Positions 47,980 to 59,114 of a stretch of 64,000 nucleotides of DNA are shown here, in pieces. A program made the position numbers and the translations under genes. This stretch comes from Culex pipiens pallens (lineage: Eukaryota; Arthropoda; Insecta; Diptera; Culicidae): NCBI RefSeq assembly GCF_016801865.2, contig NC_068938.1, forward strand, positions 214,951,611 through 215,015,610, read 5' to 3'. The notes under the pieces are model-generated. The model saw nothing but the letters and a program-made list of their open reading frames with translations, did not search any database and had not been told where the DNA came from. Positions within the stretch are counted from its first letter, which is position 1. Each line of letters opens with the position of its first letter.

Positions 47980-50900
47980 TTCCCACTTGCCTTGCAGGGA
48001 CAAGGACAAGGACAACGAGTGGGTGGGAGGGGCCGATAAATTGCTCCATATGAATGGGTGCGCGCTGGATGAAACAAAAAAAAATATCGCCATGAAAAAC
48101 TTTGCGATAAATTGCGTTTCGCTCGCGAGTGTGAATGAAACAAACGAAAAAAAAGTGTCCCACGTGTGAGCGAGTGTGAGTGAGGGAAAAATATTTTATA
48201 TTTTTGGTCGCCAGCTTTTTCAGAGTGCACATTTTGGCCGCGTGAAAAATGTGGAAATCAGGCAAAGATGAAGTTTGTGAGAAATTAAAACGTGTTCTAC
48301 ATGTGAATTTTTGGTCAGCGTGTGCGCGATCGTGTGAGCTTTTTATCACACATTCCGCGTTCCGTACGTGATTATCGAGTGGATTTATGGACGCAAACAC
48401 ACACAATCACACGCACACAGAGCTTCGTGTAGATGGGGAGGATTTTCATATTTCACGCTCGTGAGAGTGTGACAATTTTTGATGATATTTTTTTTCACGG
48501 CGTGTGTTGTCTTTTGGCTGGACACAGGACCATGGCCGAGCCGTTATAATTTTCCGGAGATCAAAGTTTTTGATATGAGCTCAGCTTGGGAAGGGGAAAA
48601 AAGAAAAAAAACGCTTTTTTTTAAGTAAATGAGCTACGTGATAGTGTCGGATATGAAAATGAATGAGTTGTTTGTTGGTGCGAATAAAGAGAAGGAAAAA
48701 CGCTTTAATTTTGGCCTCAAAGGATGATCAAAAAATTTGATTTTTATCGGGGAGGCAAAGTTTACTTTTTTATCGAAGAAAATAAATTCTGATGCCTGAA
48801 ACGGAATGAATGATAAAAAAAACCCAAACTTATATGAAAACAACTTTCTTGTACTATCATTTTTTTGTTGAAGATTAAAATTCTGGTCAACATATTCCCT
48901 CCACGGAAATCGTCTGACTTTCCCAAATTACAGACCAGTTAAACCTTCTGAGAAGCCAACGTGTCATGCATTTTCCCCGGTTCCAGGTCACAAAACCACA
49001 TACCCGTCAGAGAATCACAAATCAGAGGCACCAATCATCGCCGAATTTGTGGCTTGGCACACGGTCCAATCCCGAGTGTGTGTGTGCGGTGTGGTGTGCA
49101 CTTATGGCTTTGGAATTTGAGACCCATCGATTGGGGGCCCAAAACTGCTGACGAGCCCGGCTCGGTGGCCAACCAGAAGGACGTCGACGTGAGGCTTTTT
49201 GTTTACCACACGTGATGCAATTTTTGGCTTGCCCAACTCAACTCGACTCGACTCTCCTTCAGGATGTTCGAGTTGGTCGTCTGGCCGTAATCCGATATCT
49301 CTGAAGGGGTTTTTTTTTGGCAGGTTATCCTTTGATTGATCAAATTTACTCTGGATAAATTTAAAATATCTTTCTATGAAAATTCATATTACTTGAATGT
49401 GCTAATTTTGTTCAAGAATTTTTAACAGAAAATTCATTTTTTTTAATTTTGTTAAAATTTCCAAGGGTTAAGTGAACATTTTCACCTGCACCAATAGGGC
49501 GCTGACTGCCCTGCCAGATAATGCTGATAATGCAACGACACGTGGCCGAAGGATTTTAGGAACCAATTGTGAAATTTAGATTCCCGAAATGAGCGCAAAA
49601 TCCTGAACCTGGAAGGTACGCAATGATTTCCCGAATCAGTCAGGGAGCTCAAAACGCAGCATGATAATCGTATCAGCTTGCAGCATCCATATTTGATGGG
49701 CCGTAAAATTGTGCACTGAACTGGAATCCGTAGATCTACGTTTTTTTTTTGGGCTGGAGGTAAAAAGTCGAGTTTGATTTCAAATTCATATTGACGAATT
49801 CTGTTTGAAATACAATCAAGCTCACAGGTTGGATGCATTTTATATATTGCAGTTTGGTTTGCATCAGGTTATGAATTAAAATACAATTTACATATTTGCA
49901 ATTCAAATGAATTTCGCTTGTTGAGCTTGTCCATCATGCTAGTAATAACGTTGCGCAAATATATTGCATGTAAAAAATAACAATTTCTTGGAACACACGT
50001 CAAAATTGGTTGCAGTTGAAATATTAATTGAAAAAGCTTCCCTGAACATCAAAAGCTAATTTGTTTCTACATTTCCATACGATTGGAATGAAACCAATCC
50101 AATTCCAACGAAAAAAAAAAAGATTCCAGGTGAAATTCCAGCAAAGCCACTATATCAAAAAGAATTAATGCGACAATTGTGTGTCCTCCCTAAACATTCA
50201 AGATTGAAGAATGGGTATGGGTAATCATATAAGAGGAAACCTTCTCTAAAGCAGGAAAATGAGAAAATGGAAGCCATTTTCCCCACTCCGGTGGTCTCCA
50301 AGGATTTTTCTCCAAGAGAACAATGTTCTTTGTTCGAGGGACCGCCTCTGCTCGATTCATTCCGGAGGGAGATTGTAATCAAATTATGGTTTAGAGAAAT
50401 GTGGAATTTGGTCGCAAAGTTGTCCTTTATCCTTGGGTTTCAAAATCTTAACAATTATCAATCGTAAAATTTATAATTTTAAACATAATAATTTTATTAA
50501 AAAAAAATCGTTGGACAGTTCAACAATTCCATAAAATTTCATCTGATTCTCTTTGTAGTCTCCGACAAACACACACACACAGCAAGTGTAAATCATGTTT
50601 TAGTGCGCCACACACACACACGATGCATGTGGCCATAAATCGTTCCATAAATTAGCAGGAATTCATATGAGTGGGTGGCGATTATGGCGATTATATTGCT
50701 TTTGTGACAATGCAATGGTAGAGTTGGGGTGCGGTTGGTTGGACATTCCGGAACATTGGCATTGTCTGGTGGGACTGTTGGTCCTTTGGAGCAGGTTGAA
50801 AGTCCGACATTTTATCTTGTTGTTAAAGTTGTAAAGTTAAACTCTAATTAAGTAATCATATAAAATATTGAAAAAAAAAGTTTGAATAAACACACACTTC

Positions 50901-52439
50901 AGCTTAATATATTTTAATATACATTTTGACCTACTAACAAAACAAATTTGGAAATATTTGGTTGTACCATTGCCGAGATATAGCATTTAAAGTTAGCAGT
51001 TTCCAAAAACGGGTTCAACGATATCTCAACATCGTCTTGACCAAATCGGCTCAATATTATGGCTTGTTGAACCGATTCCGTGTACATAATGAAGGCTGAT
51101 TTAAAAAAAAATAAATATTTTGAAAAAAGATATAGTCAGTTTTTGGTATTTTTTTTAAAGCAAAATTAAATTTAACCTAAATTGAAATTACCTAATAGCA
51201 AATGTAATTTTACCAAAATTAATGAGTACGAATAAAGTACATGAAAAAATAAATATCGCGCCAATGTCTGATGAATAATTACACATAATTTCTAACATAA
51301 AATTATTTCGAAGGATTTAATAAAATATATCAAATATGATGTCTAATCATAAAGCATGTAAAATTACTTCAATATTAAGGTGATATTTTCATTGCTCACT
51401 ATGCACTATTATTATCAATTCGTACAAAATATCAACAAATAATCTTTAGTATTTTTTGTTAAGAAATATTACTTTTCCAATCACAGTATTTGATCAATAA
51501 GTTAAATGAATCCATGCTCCCAAAACCAGTAAATTGCTCTTGAATGTGTCTCAATGAACAGTTTAAGAGAATATGATAAAGAATAATTTTGAAAATCATG
51601 CAAAAAATAATTCTTGGCATTTTTTTTCTAGAACAAATCTTACTGCTTTGACCTTATAAATAAAAATATTGGCATTGAATTTACCATAAAAATTTGCTTT
51701 TTCACTTAAAATAAGAAAATCATAACTCAAAGTATTTAAATATTTAGAGCGAACTTTTGAAATGTGTTTCCATTTTTTGGGCACACTCTATTACGATGTA
51801 GCTTTTTATGATCATTTGATAATTCAGGGTAATAAATGACTTAAATTAATGTCAAAACTAATTTTAGTTTAGAGATTTTTTTCAAATTCACATTTTTCCA
51901 GTTTGTTCAAGGCAAACAAAACGTAAAATAAACTCAATTTTGATCTTGGCGGAAACGGGTTTCTTATTTTCAATTCTATTTTCAAAAACAACAATTACCG
52001 GTAGTTTATTTGCATTACATAATATCGTAATTTGAGTTGCCCAACAAATAAACAAGATTTATTCCCAGTTTTGAATCTTTTTGAAATTTATATTATCTGA
52101 AATAAACCTTGACATGACATTTTCAAACGAATTGGTATGTTCAATAAGATCAATAAATTGAGTTGAATAAAATAGTAGCTGCTTCATTATTATAATTTTT
52201 TTGTTAAATTTTAAAAGAAAATGTCCAAAAAGTTATGAACATGTATCCTTCTGCTTGAAATTTACAAATTTCCCGGGAAACAGAATTTTTTTTTTTTCGG
52301 GAAATCCCGGGAATTTCCTTGACGGAAAATTGGACGCTCTGAAGTCAACAAATACAAGCTATATATCAAACATTCGGATAAAAAAAGAGTTTAAAAAGGC
52401 ATTCATACATAAGTTTCAAATGGGTAATTCTATACCAAT
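47980..52439. other. Intronic stretch, mostly unique
   Basis: 47980-49300 is GC-richer; 50900-52300 is very AT-rich. CA microsatellites lie near 48397-48418 and 50569-50620. A short block at 50950-51110 (TTGCCGAGATATAGC, AACGATATCTCAACATCG) resembles repeat arms elsewhere but lacks boundaries. No supported gene. Confidence 0.45.
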
Positions 52440-53365
52440 CGGGAAAAGTTGACCCGACCCCTCTTCGATTTGCGTGAAACTTTGTCCTAAGAGGTAACTT
52501 TTGTCCCTGATCACGAATCCGTTTTTTGATATCTCGTGACGGAGGGACGGTACGACCCCTTCCATTTTTGAACATGCGTTTTTCAATCATTTGCAGCCTG
52601 AAACGATGATGATATAGAAATTTGGTGTCAAATGGGCTTTTTTGTAAAATTGTACGCCCAATTTAATGGCGTTCTCAGAATTCCGAAAAAACGTATTTTT
52701 TATAGAAAAAACACAAAAAAAGTTTTAAAAACTCTGCCATTTTCCGTTACTCGACTGTAAAAAATTTCGGAACTTGTCATTTTATGGGAAATTTAATGTA
52801 CTTTGCGAATCTTCATTGACCCAGAAGGGTCATTTTTTCATTTAGAACAAAATTTTTCATTTTAAAATTTCGTGTTTTTTCTAACTTTGCAGGGTTATTT
52901 TTTAGAGTGTAACAATGTTCTACAAAGTTGTAGAGCAAACAATTACAAAAATGTTGATATACAGACATAAGGGGTTTGCTTATAAACATCACGAGTTATC
53001 GCGATTTTACGAAAAAAAAGTTTTAAAAAAGTTACTTTTTGCGTTTTTCTTTGTTTTGTTGTCCGTGTCTAACGATGAACGGCCATGATTGACGACGACC
53101 AACTTTTTCAAAACTTATTTTTGTAAAACCGCGATAACTTGTGGTGGTTACAAGCAAACCCCTTATGTTTCTATATCAATTTTTTTTTTGTAATTGTCTG
53201 TTCTTTAACTTTGTAGAACATTGTTACACTCTAAAAAATAACCCTGCAAAGTAAGAAAAAACACGAAATTTTAAAATGAAAAATTTTGTTCTAAATGAAA
53301 AATGACCCTTCTGGGTCAATGTAGATTCGAAAAGTACATTAAATTTCCCATAAAATGACATGTTT
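52440..53365. repeat. Truncated foldback, CGATTTGCGTGAAACTTTG family
   Basis: About 52765-53045 is mirrored by about 53090-53365 (shared blocks CAGGGTTATTTTTTAGAGTG, AACATTGTTACACTC and GACCCAGAAGGGTCA / its inverse). The left half extends outward to about 52440 (GACCCGACCCCTCTTCGATT), but the right half stops abruptly at 53365, so the outer right arm is lost. A related partial end lies at about 62680-62800. Confidence 0.75.
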
Positions 53366-54574
53366 CAAAAATAATTTTGTATTTCGGAAGAATGATGAAA
53401 TGAGTTCTCATCTTGAAACGCCTACTCAATTCAATTGAATTTCTCGTAATCTTATGCAAACAGCTCAAATCCCTCGGGAGTATTTTGGCAAACATCTCGA
53501 AATAGACCCTCCACTTCATCGAAAGAGATCCTTCAGGATCAGTAATAGAACCCTTCAGCCAATAGTCCGTTCGCGTGCCCAAGAACCATAATTTGATTAA
53601 TCAACTGCTTGTCCGAAATGTCGGAACATCTCCCCTGGGGGTGGGAAAGGAAAAGCTCTCCTTTCCCGCTCAACCAGCATCCCAGCAATAATAATGATAA
53701 ATAAACAGTTTTCCGGGAAAAGTTCGCGTTTCTCGTGCAAAGCAATAAACCATTTGGCTAATATTTATCCTTCTATTAGCCGCTGAGCAGCATCGAGCAC
53801 GTGGTCACTACCCAAGAAATGTTCCCTCCCTTCAGAGTGACCCCCCTCGAAGAAGCCATGATCAGGCATAAAAATGATGAATGGTTATCTGTTTCGCAAA
53901 CGATTCCTCCGCTTTTGCTTCAGAGGGTATGTGATTTCGACCCCTTCACCGTTCTCCCTCTTTTTGACTTTGAAAGGAGAAATTTCCATTTTCCGATCAC
54001 ATTTGGGGAAAGCGGCGAACGAAGAAATCAACGATTCCAATTGTGTGTTTGTTTGAACTTTGGCCCGCCCTCGCAGTGACCCTCGGGGGAGGAATTTTTG
54101 GGCGGAATTTTCTCGAGCAAGGAAGAAAAAAAAGAATAGGACAAAATGTGTTTCCGATCCCCTTTGCAAAATCACACAAACGGTCCAACAAGCCTGCTTT
54201 TCCATTTTCCATAAACGAGAAAAGGAAAGTTCTCCACTTTTATGTATGCTAATGAGGCACATTCTCGGTCCATGGCTTGCGAAATGGTCAATCTGTTGAA
54301 CGGTGACTGTATTAGCATAATGGGAAGACAGGGGCCCCTCGCTAAAAAGGATTCTGTTTGACAATCGAACCGATTCCAGAGCTGCTTGGTTTGTTTGCTT
54401 GCTTGCAGCGGAAACTGACTGGAATATTTTCTGAGCTGGAACTCAATGGCTGGTGATGGGTTTGGGAATCATGTTGTATTAATCTTACTAGTTATAAATT
54501 CAACAAGAAAGTAATAAGTAGCAAAAACAATTTGATGAACCAAACATTTTAAATTATTTTATATTTTCTTCCAG
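53366..54574. other. Intron end before exon C
   Basis: GC-richer unique intron. Open frames (for example 53885-54364 minus) have no recognised domain. It ends with a TTTTCTTCCAG acceptor. Confidence 0.55.
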
Positions 54575-54769
54575 GTTTTCTGAAAACGCGTGCCTCCCCA
54601 TCGCCCGGTCCCGGGGGAAACCTCGGCCTGATGGACATCGTGTTCGCACTCCAGTGGGTGCGCGACAACATCGCCGCGTTCGGCGGTGACCCCAAGCGGA
54701 TTACGTTGGTCGGCCACGACACCGGGGCAGCGCTGGCCAACATGGTGCTGATCTCGAAGACGGGCAAAG
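54575..54769 (+). CDS. Nlg: Neuroligin internal exon C (pseudo-nucleophile elbow)
   Basis: The exon encodes GFLKTRASPSPGPGGNLGL, then MDIVFALQWVRDNIAAFGGD, then PKRITLVGHDTGAALANM. GNxGLxD and WVRxNIxxFGGDP are hallmark blocks of the carboxylesterase/cholinesterase fold. The nucleophile elbow, GxSxG in active enzymes, reads GHDTG, so the catalytic Ser is replaced by Asp. Other neuroligins also lack the Ser, so this supports an adhesion role rather than catalysis. The acceptor is TTCTTCCAG and the exon starts at 54575; the donor GT is at 54770. Phase is 1 on both sides. Only a 58-bp intron separates it from the next exon. Confidence 0.95.
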
Positions 54770-54827
54770 GTGGGTACAAGTTGTCTGAAATTTATAACTG
54801 AATGCAAGAATTTCCCTTTCCCCGCAG
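54770..54827 (+). other. Nlg: 58-bp intron between exons C and D
   Basis: The donor is GTGGGT and the acceptor CCCCGCAG after a TTTCCCTTTCCCC pyrimidine tract. Phase 1. It is close to the minimum intron size used in dipterans. The downstream frame remains open if the intron is read through from the ATG at 54770, but the protein would lose the conserved KTGKG-LIHRA junction. Confidence 0.92.
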
Positions 54828-55213
54828 GCCTCATCCACCGGGCCATCCTGCTCAGCGGTTCGGCCCTAAGTCCGTGGGCGCTCATCCCGGATCCGGACGC
54901 CACCCGGCAGGAGGTGTCCCAGCAGATGGCCTGTCACCTGTTGGTGGACCCCCCGCCCGGGAAGCCAGCTCGGCGCCCATCTACCGACGACATCACCGAC
55001 TGCCTGCGGGACAAACCGCTGGAGGCCCTGATGGGCGTAAGACTGACCACGGTGCGGTTCATGCCGTCCTGGGGACCATTCCTGCCGCTGGAGGACGCAC
55101 TCGATCCGGAGTTTGCCATGGAACACTCCGGCGAGGGGTTCATTACGAGCGAACTGATGCTGGGCATGACGACCACCGAGAGTTACAACGACTTTAGTGC
55201 GTCGGATATTCAG
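54828..55213 (+). CDS. Nlg: Neuroligin internal exon D (core of esterase-like domain)
   Basis: The exon encodes about 129 residues beginning LIHRAILLSGSALSPWAL, the (R/H)AI.(Q/L)SGS(A/S)LS.WA block typical of neuroligins. It continues through ITDCLRDKPLEALM, with the conserved Cys that pairs with an upstream Cys in this fold, and SWGPFLPL, to FITSELMLGMTTTESYNDFS. The Glu in TTTES lines up with the acidic residue of the cholinesterase triad, so the acid is kept while the nucleophile (previous exon) is lost. A Pro-rich stretch (DPPPGKPARRP) sits between the core blocks. The acceptor CCCGCAG is at 54821-54827 and the donor GTGAGA at 55214. Phase in is 1 and phase out is 0. Confidence 0.94.
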
Positions 55214-55280
55214 GTGAGATTCTTCGTAATAACTGTAACTCAAATTCTTATTTCATAATTTCTGGAAATTCAATCGACAG
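55214..55280 (+). other. Nlg: 67-bp intron between exons D and E
   Basis: The donor is GTGAGA and the acceptor AATCGACAG. Phase 0. Retention would reach an in-frame stop within 45 bases. Confidence 0.92.
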
Positions 55281-55426
55281 TACGGCCTGGAGGAAGACCA
55301 GCGGAACCGGTTGCTGCGGACGTTCATCCGGAATGCGTTCACCTTTCATCTGAACGAAATCTTCTCGGCCGTGCGGAACGAGTACACGGACTGGGACAAG
55401 CCGATCCAGCATCCAATCAACATCAG
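55281..55426 (+). CDS. Nlg: Neuroligin internal exon E (last visible exon)
   Basis: The exon reads YGLEEDQRNRLLRTFIRN, then AFTFHLNEIFSAVRNEYTDW, then DKPIQHPINIR. The (N/F).Y.DW block followed by a basic/polar stretch corresponds to the (Y/F)TDW region of neuroligins just before the last third of the esterase-like domain. The acceptor AG is at 55279-55280 and the donor GTAAGG starts at 55427. Phase out is 2, inside an Arg codon. No continuation is visible in the remaining 8.5 kb, so the rest of the domain (including any triad-His equivalent), the stalk, the transmembrane helix and the C-terminal tail are beyond the window. Visible exons total 1022 nt; insect neuroligins are usually around 1000 residues or more. 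Confidence 0.93.
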
Positions 55427-55462
55427 GTAAGGCATTTTGAAAACAAGAAAATCATATCTTCG

Positions 55463-55595
55463 AATCTTCAAATCTTCAAATCTTCAAATCTTCAAATCTT
55501 CAAATCTTCAAATCTTCAAATCTTCAAATCTTCAAATCTTCAAATCTTCAAATCTTCAAATCTTCAAATCTTCAAATCTTCAAATCTTCAAATTT
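55463..55595. repeat. Octamer array (AATCTTCA)n
   Basis: About 17 nearly perfect copies of an 8-bp unit starting 36 bp after the exon E donor. Confidence 0.94.
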
Positions 55596-55605
55596 CTTAA
55601 ATTCT

Positions 55606-57297
55606 AAAAATCTTAAAAATCTTAAAAATCTTAAAAATCTTAAAAATCTTAAAAATCTTAAAAATCTTAAAAATCTTAAAAATCTTAAAAATCTTAAAAA
55701 TCTTAAAAATCTTAAAAATCTTAAAAATCTTAAAAATCTTAAAAATCTTAAAAATCTTAAAAATCTTAAAAATCTTAAAAATCTTAAAAATCTTAAAAAT
55801 CTTAAAAATCTTAAAAATCTTAAAAATCTTAAAAATCTTAAAAATCTTAAAAATCTTAAAAATCTTAAAAATCTTAAAAATCTTAAAAATCTTAAAAATC
55901 TTAAAAATCTTAAAAATCTTAAAAATCTTAAAAATCTTAAAAATCTTAAAAATCTTAAAAATCTTAAAAATCTTAAAAATCTTAAAAATCTTAAAATCTT
56001 AAAAATCTTAAAAATCTTAAAAATCTTAAAAATCTTAAAAATCTTAAAAATCTTAAAAATCTTAAAAATCTTAAAAATCTTAAAAAAAATTTAAAAAATT
56101 TCTTAAAAATCTTAAAAATCTTAAAAATCTTAAAAATCTTAAAAATCTTAAAAATCTTAAAAATCTTAAAAATCTTAAAAATCTTAAAAATCTTAAAAAT
56201 CTTAAAAATCTTAAAAATCTTAAAAATCTTAAAAATCTTAAAAATCTTAAAAATCTTAAAAATCTTAAAAATCTTAAAAATCTTAAAAATCTTAAAAATC
56301 TTAAAAATCTTAAAAATCTTAAAAATCTTAAAAATCTTAAAAATCTTAAAAATCTTAAAAATCTCAAAAAATCTTAAAAATCTTAAAAATCTTAAAAATC
56401 TTAAAAATCTTAAAAATCTTAAAAATCTTAAAAATCTTAAAAATCTTAAAAATCTTAAAAATCTTAAAAATCTTAAAAATCTTAAAAATCTTAAAAATCT
56501 TAAAAATCTTAAAAATCTTAAAAATCTTAAAAATCTTAAAAATCTTAAAAATCTTAAAAATCTTAAAAATCTTAAAAATCTTAAAAATCTTAAAAATCTT
56601 AAAAAATCATAAAAATCTTAAAAATCTTAAAAATCTTAGAAATCTCAAAAAATCTTAAAAATCTTAAAAATCATAAAAATCTTAAAAATCTTAAAAATCT
56701 TAAAAATCTTAAAAATCTTAAAAATCTTAAAAATCCTAAAAATCTTAAAAATTATAAAAATCTTAAAAATCTTAAAAATCTTAAAAATCTTAAAAATCTT
56801 AAAAATCTCAAAAAATCTTAAAAATCTTAAAAATCTTAAAAATCTTAAAAATCTTAAAAATCTTAAAAATCTTAAAAATCTTAAAAATCTTAAAAATCTT
56901 AAAAATCTTAAAAATCTTAAAAATCTTAAAAATCTTAAAAATCTTAAAAATCTTAAAAATCTTAAAAATCTTAAAAATCTTAAAAATCTTAAAAATCTTA
57001 AAAATCTTAAAGATCTTAAAAATCTTAAAAATCTTAAAAATCTTAAAAATCTTAAAAATCTTAAAAATCTTAAAAATCTTAAAAATCTTAAAAATCTTAA
57101 AAATCTTAAAAATCTTAAAAATCTTAAAAATCTTAAAAATCTTAAAAATCTTAAAAATCTTAAAAATCTTAAAAATCTTAAAAATCTTAAAAATCTTAAA
57201 AATCTTAAAAATCTTAAAAATCTTAAAAAACTTAAAATTTTAAAAAATCTTAAAAATCTGAAAAATCTTTAAAAAAAAACTTAAAAATCTTCAAAAT
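55606..57297. repeat. Nonamer array (AAAAATCTT)n
   Basis: About 1.65 kb, roughly 180 copies of a 9-bp unit, with scattered variants (AAAAAATCAT, AATCTC, AATCCT) between about 56360 and 56820 and an eroded 3' edge. Because 9 is divisible by 3, the minus strand stays open as (LRF)n over 56080-56367; this is an artefact. Confidence 0.95.
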
Positions 57298-59114
57298 TTA
57301 TCAGTTATCAAATTTTTACAAGCCAAAATTGAAAGAGTGATAAACTTGTCAATTTTTTACCAGATTTTTTTTAGTATTTACCTCTATACTAAATCGTGTG
57401 CTTTTAGAAAAATAGGTTCTTTTTATGGCATTCGAGTGCATTTATTGATTCAAAGGAAAATCGGTATTCCTCTTCCCTAAAAACGTGCTCAATTTCACAA
57501 CCTCTCCAAATCACCTCAAATAAACTCCCAAACTCGAGCCTGTTTGTTTTCCATTCCAGTGAACCGTTTACTTTTTATATTGTTTCTGATTTGTCGTCGA
57601 CTTTTTTTCCGTTCAATTTTTCACCTGCAGTTCATCGTGAAAGTAGAGCTGAGCTGAGTTATTTTTTTTTGTTGCTGCCCTTCCTCCCCGGAGCACTCTT
57701 TTGATTAGGTTCATCAATGTCCGTATACACTTCTTTGGAACTTTGGAACTTGAGTCCTTCTCCGGCCAGGTTAAGGGAAGGCAAGCAGCACACAAAAAAA
57801 GAAAACGTTGGCGAAACAAAAACAGAACAATCCCCGAATGACGTGGAGACATTTTCAAACACAATAATTGAATTTTCATTCGGTGATTGCTCTTTGCTAT
57901 ACCGCCTCGGACATTTCCCAGAGCAACTGAAGGAGGAAAAAAGTGAGAGAGGGAGATCCTCCTAGCAGTGTCGAAAAATTTTTGTTTTTTTTTTTTTTGC
58001 TTTTCCAATATTTTTTGTCATTTGAGAAAATATTGGAAAAAAATGATCCAGTAAAACAAAATGATTAATTTTTCAATTCTGATGAAAACAAAACAGTGAA
58101 TAATAAAATCTTTGAAGCAACATCGCCAAAAAAGGAGCAAAAACTAAAGACAAAAAAAACGTACACATTTTTCGCTTTCCAGAGGAATGTCGTGTCACAA
58201 TTTTGGAGTAGGACTGAGAGAATTTGGAGCCCACAAAAAAAGAGGCTGGCCAAACATGTGAAAATTTCCTGGCCCCAAAGGCACTGCGGACGTTTGGCCC
58301 AAAATTGGGCAATTTAGGTTTGAAAATTGATTATGGGACGGACTTGTTGAACTTTGTTCTGAGAATAGAGGAAAGAAATTCAGACGTCATTGTTTAAAGT
58401 TCGATTTATTTTCCAAGTTTTAACTATCAATCACTTTCACCGCAGTTTTGCGACAATTTCACCTGAAAGCTTCATCAATCAGGGGATTCGTAAACCTCTG
58501 CAAATCGGAAATCCGTCAAGATTTAGTACCTGGAAGAGCTCTATTTCTAACTGTAACGCTAGTAACGATCGTTTTGTTTCAATAAAACAAATGGCTTTGT
58601 CGCATCCCTGGAAGTAACACAAAATAAAAAAAAAAGTTACGACCCTGGCCTTGCAGTTAAAGCACTGCTAGTACCACTTTGCTGGGTTCCAGGAGTTTTA
58701 GGATCTAAATTTGATTGCACCAAAAGTGTGGCACTTGTGTGCCTTTGACGAAACAAGCATTGGTCTGAACCCTTTTGGAGAAACGAACCGTGGCAACAAA
58801 AAAGAGCTTTGGAAGAATGAATTTTTGGAAAGTTACACTGAAAAAATATACCTTTTATATATTTAAAATTTGGATTTTTTTAAAACAATTTTCATTTAAA
58901 GATTTTAAACTTTTTTGAACAACAAAAAAATTGAAAAAAGTAAAAATCTAGAAGATTTAAAAAAATGATCTATAAATTTTAGCATATAGGAATGAATCGA
59001 AAAATTCAGATACAAAAGTTCTCACAAAAAATTAAAAAAAAAATTATCAAAGTTCAAAAATGACTAGAAAAAAACGCATTAAAAAAACCAAGAAATTTAA
59101 GAACTGCAACAAAT
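57298..59114. other. Intronic stretch between arrays
   Basis: Unique-looking intron with some GC-richer parts (57600-58300). From about 58860 it grades into degenerate AAxTTxAAGAA sequence leading into the next array. No gene supported. Confidence 0.5.

Larger units (their letters stand above)
42095..54574 (+). other. Nlg: Neuroligin intron of 12.5 kb (exon B to exon C)
   Basis: A GTGAGT donor at 42095 and TTCTTCCAG acceptor ending at 54574 enclose a phase-1 intron whose flanking exons join as ILG-FLK. An open frame at 42099-42578 merely reads out of the donor into intron sequence and is not coding. Confidence 0.9.

Noticed and set aside
47894..48406. 170-codon minus-strand frame
   Set aside because: Starts inside intron sequence and runs into a MITE; no domain recognised.
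54802..55197. 131-codon frame overlapping exon D
   Set aside because: Out-of-frame shadow of the GC-rich neuroligin exon; the other frame encodes conserved esterase-fold blocks.
54866..55243. Minus-strand frames opposite exon D
   Set aside because: Antisense shadows of a GC-rich exon without recognised domains.
56080..56367. 95-codon (LRF)n frame
   Set aside because: Artefact of the 9-bp array.
58625..58700. tRNA-like or SINE-like segment (GGGTTCCAGG, AGTTAAAGCACTGCTAG)
   Set aside because: B-box match is poor and no cloverleaf, poly(A) tail or TSD could be identified.
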